DNA from: Mesostigma viride
Lineage: Eukaryota; Streptophyta; Mesostigmatophyceae; Mesostigmatales; Mesostigmataceae
Direction of reading: 5' to 3'
NCBI GenBank assembly: GCA_009746045.1
Contig: RPFO01000027.1
Location: 6,149,044 to 6,201,543, forward strand
Length of the DNA stretch: 52,500 nt
Part shown: in pieces, positions 52,457-52,500 of the stretch
Position numbering within the stretch: position 1 is the first letter of the stretch
How the letters are laid out: each line of letters starts with the position of its first letter
The notes under the pieces: model-generated
Told to the model about the DNA's origin: nothing
The model's input: the letters and a program-made list of their open reading frames with translations, nothing else
The model's database searches: none
Position numbers and translations under genes: made by a program

Positions 52457-52500
<44 letters not shown>
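52447..52500. repeat. (TC)n dinucleotide run to the window edge
   Basis: A TC tract, perfect from about 52462 and continuing past the end of the window. Confidence 0.97.

Overview
This is nuclear DNA of a eukaryotic microbe, most likely an alga or related protist. Genes are split by GT-AG introns. There are no bacterial operons. Four perfect CCCTAAA telomere units (complement of TTTAGGG) sit at 36-63. Non-LTR retrotransposon remnants end in short A/T-rich tandem tails. Most of the window is tandem repeat. I cannot name the species. The TTTAGGG-type repeat is found in plants, many algae and several protist groups, so it does not settle the lineage.

Layout. 1-0.75 kb: subtelomere-like repeats with the internal telomere block. 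1.6-1.84 kb (minus): the first exon of an FAD-dependent oxidoreductase, with no recognisable continuation. 3.28-3.63 kb: exactly 70 copies of TGCCC. 4.29-5.23 kb (plus): an intronless membrane-anchored sulfotransferase. 5.3-11 kb: a pile-up of broken LINE copies on both strands, including one that carries ORF1 and a 3' end but no ORF2. 11.3-24.6 kb (minus): a three-exon secreted or lysosomal GH20 beta-hexosaminidase (550 aa). Its 10.2-kb first intron is mostly one 8.8-kb minisatellite. 26.1 kb to beyond the right edge (plus): a gene of at least 11 exons (about 716 aa seen) encoding three cyclic-nucleotide-binding (cNMP) domains in tandem, and probably the start of a fourth. The hexosaminidase and cNMP genes are head to head, 1.55 kb apart. 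Both gene models are supported by reading phases that match across every junction except one, where a 14-G run causes a one-base frameshift.

The large introns of the cNMP gene each hold their own tandem array: 19/37 bp, 32/67 bp, GGGA/59 bp, 23 bp, 70/35 bp and 48 bp. A 36-bp array follows the last exon. The 10-kb intron carries three blocks of one 48-bp satellite, split by two related 1.4-1.6-kb elements.

The most striking observation is that the introns contain decayed copies ('ghosts') of the neighbouring exon-intron junctions. They lie just downstream of 5' splice sites or just upstream of 3' splice sites, often as ladders of two to four copies of uneven decay. This is seen at nearly every junction of both spliced genes. 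It suggests introns that grow by repeated local duplication of exon edges. In some introns the minisatellite unit itself carries a good 5' splice site (59-bp and 70-bp arrays), or the array begins at the donor (GGGA and 30-bp arrays). A second unusual point is the element family inside the 48-bp satellite. Two diverged members sit at the same position of the repeat unit. Each is followed by an internally deleted tandem copy whose deletion is bridged by a 15-nt C3NC3NC3NC3 (G-quadruplex-type) filler.
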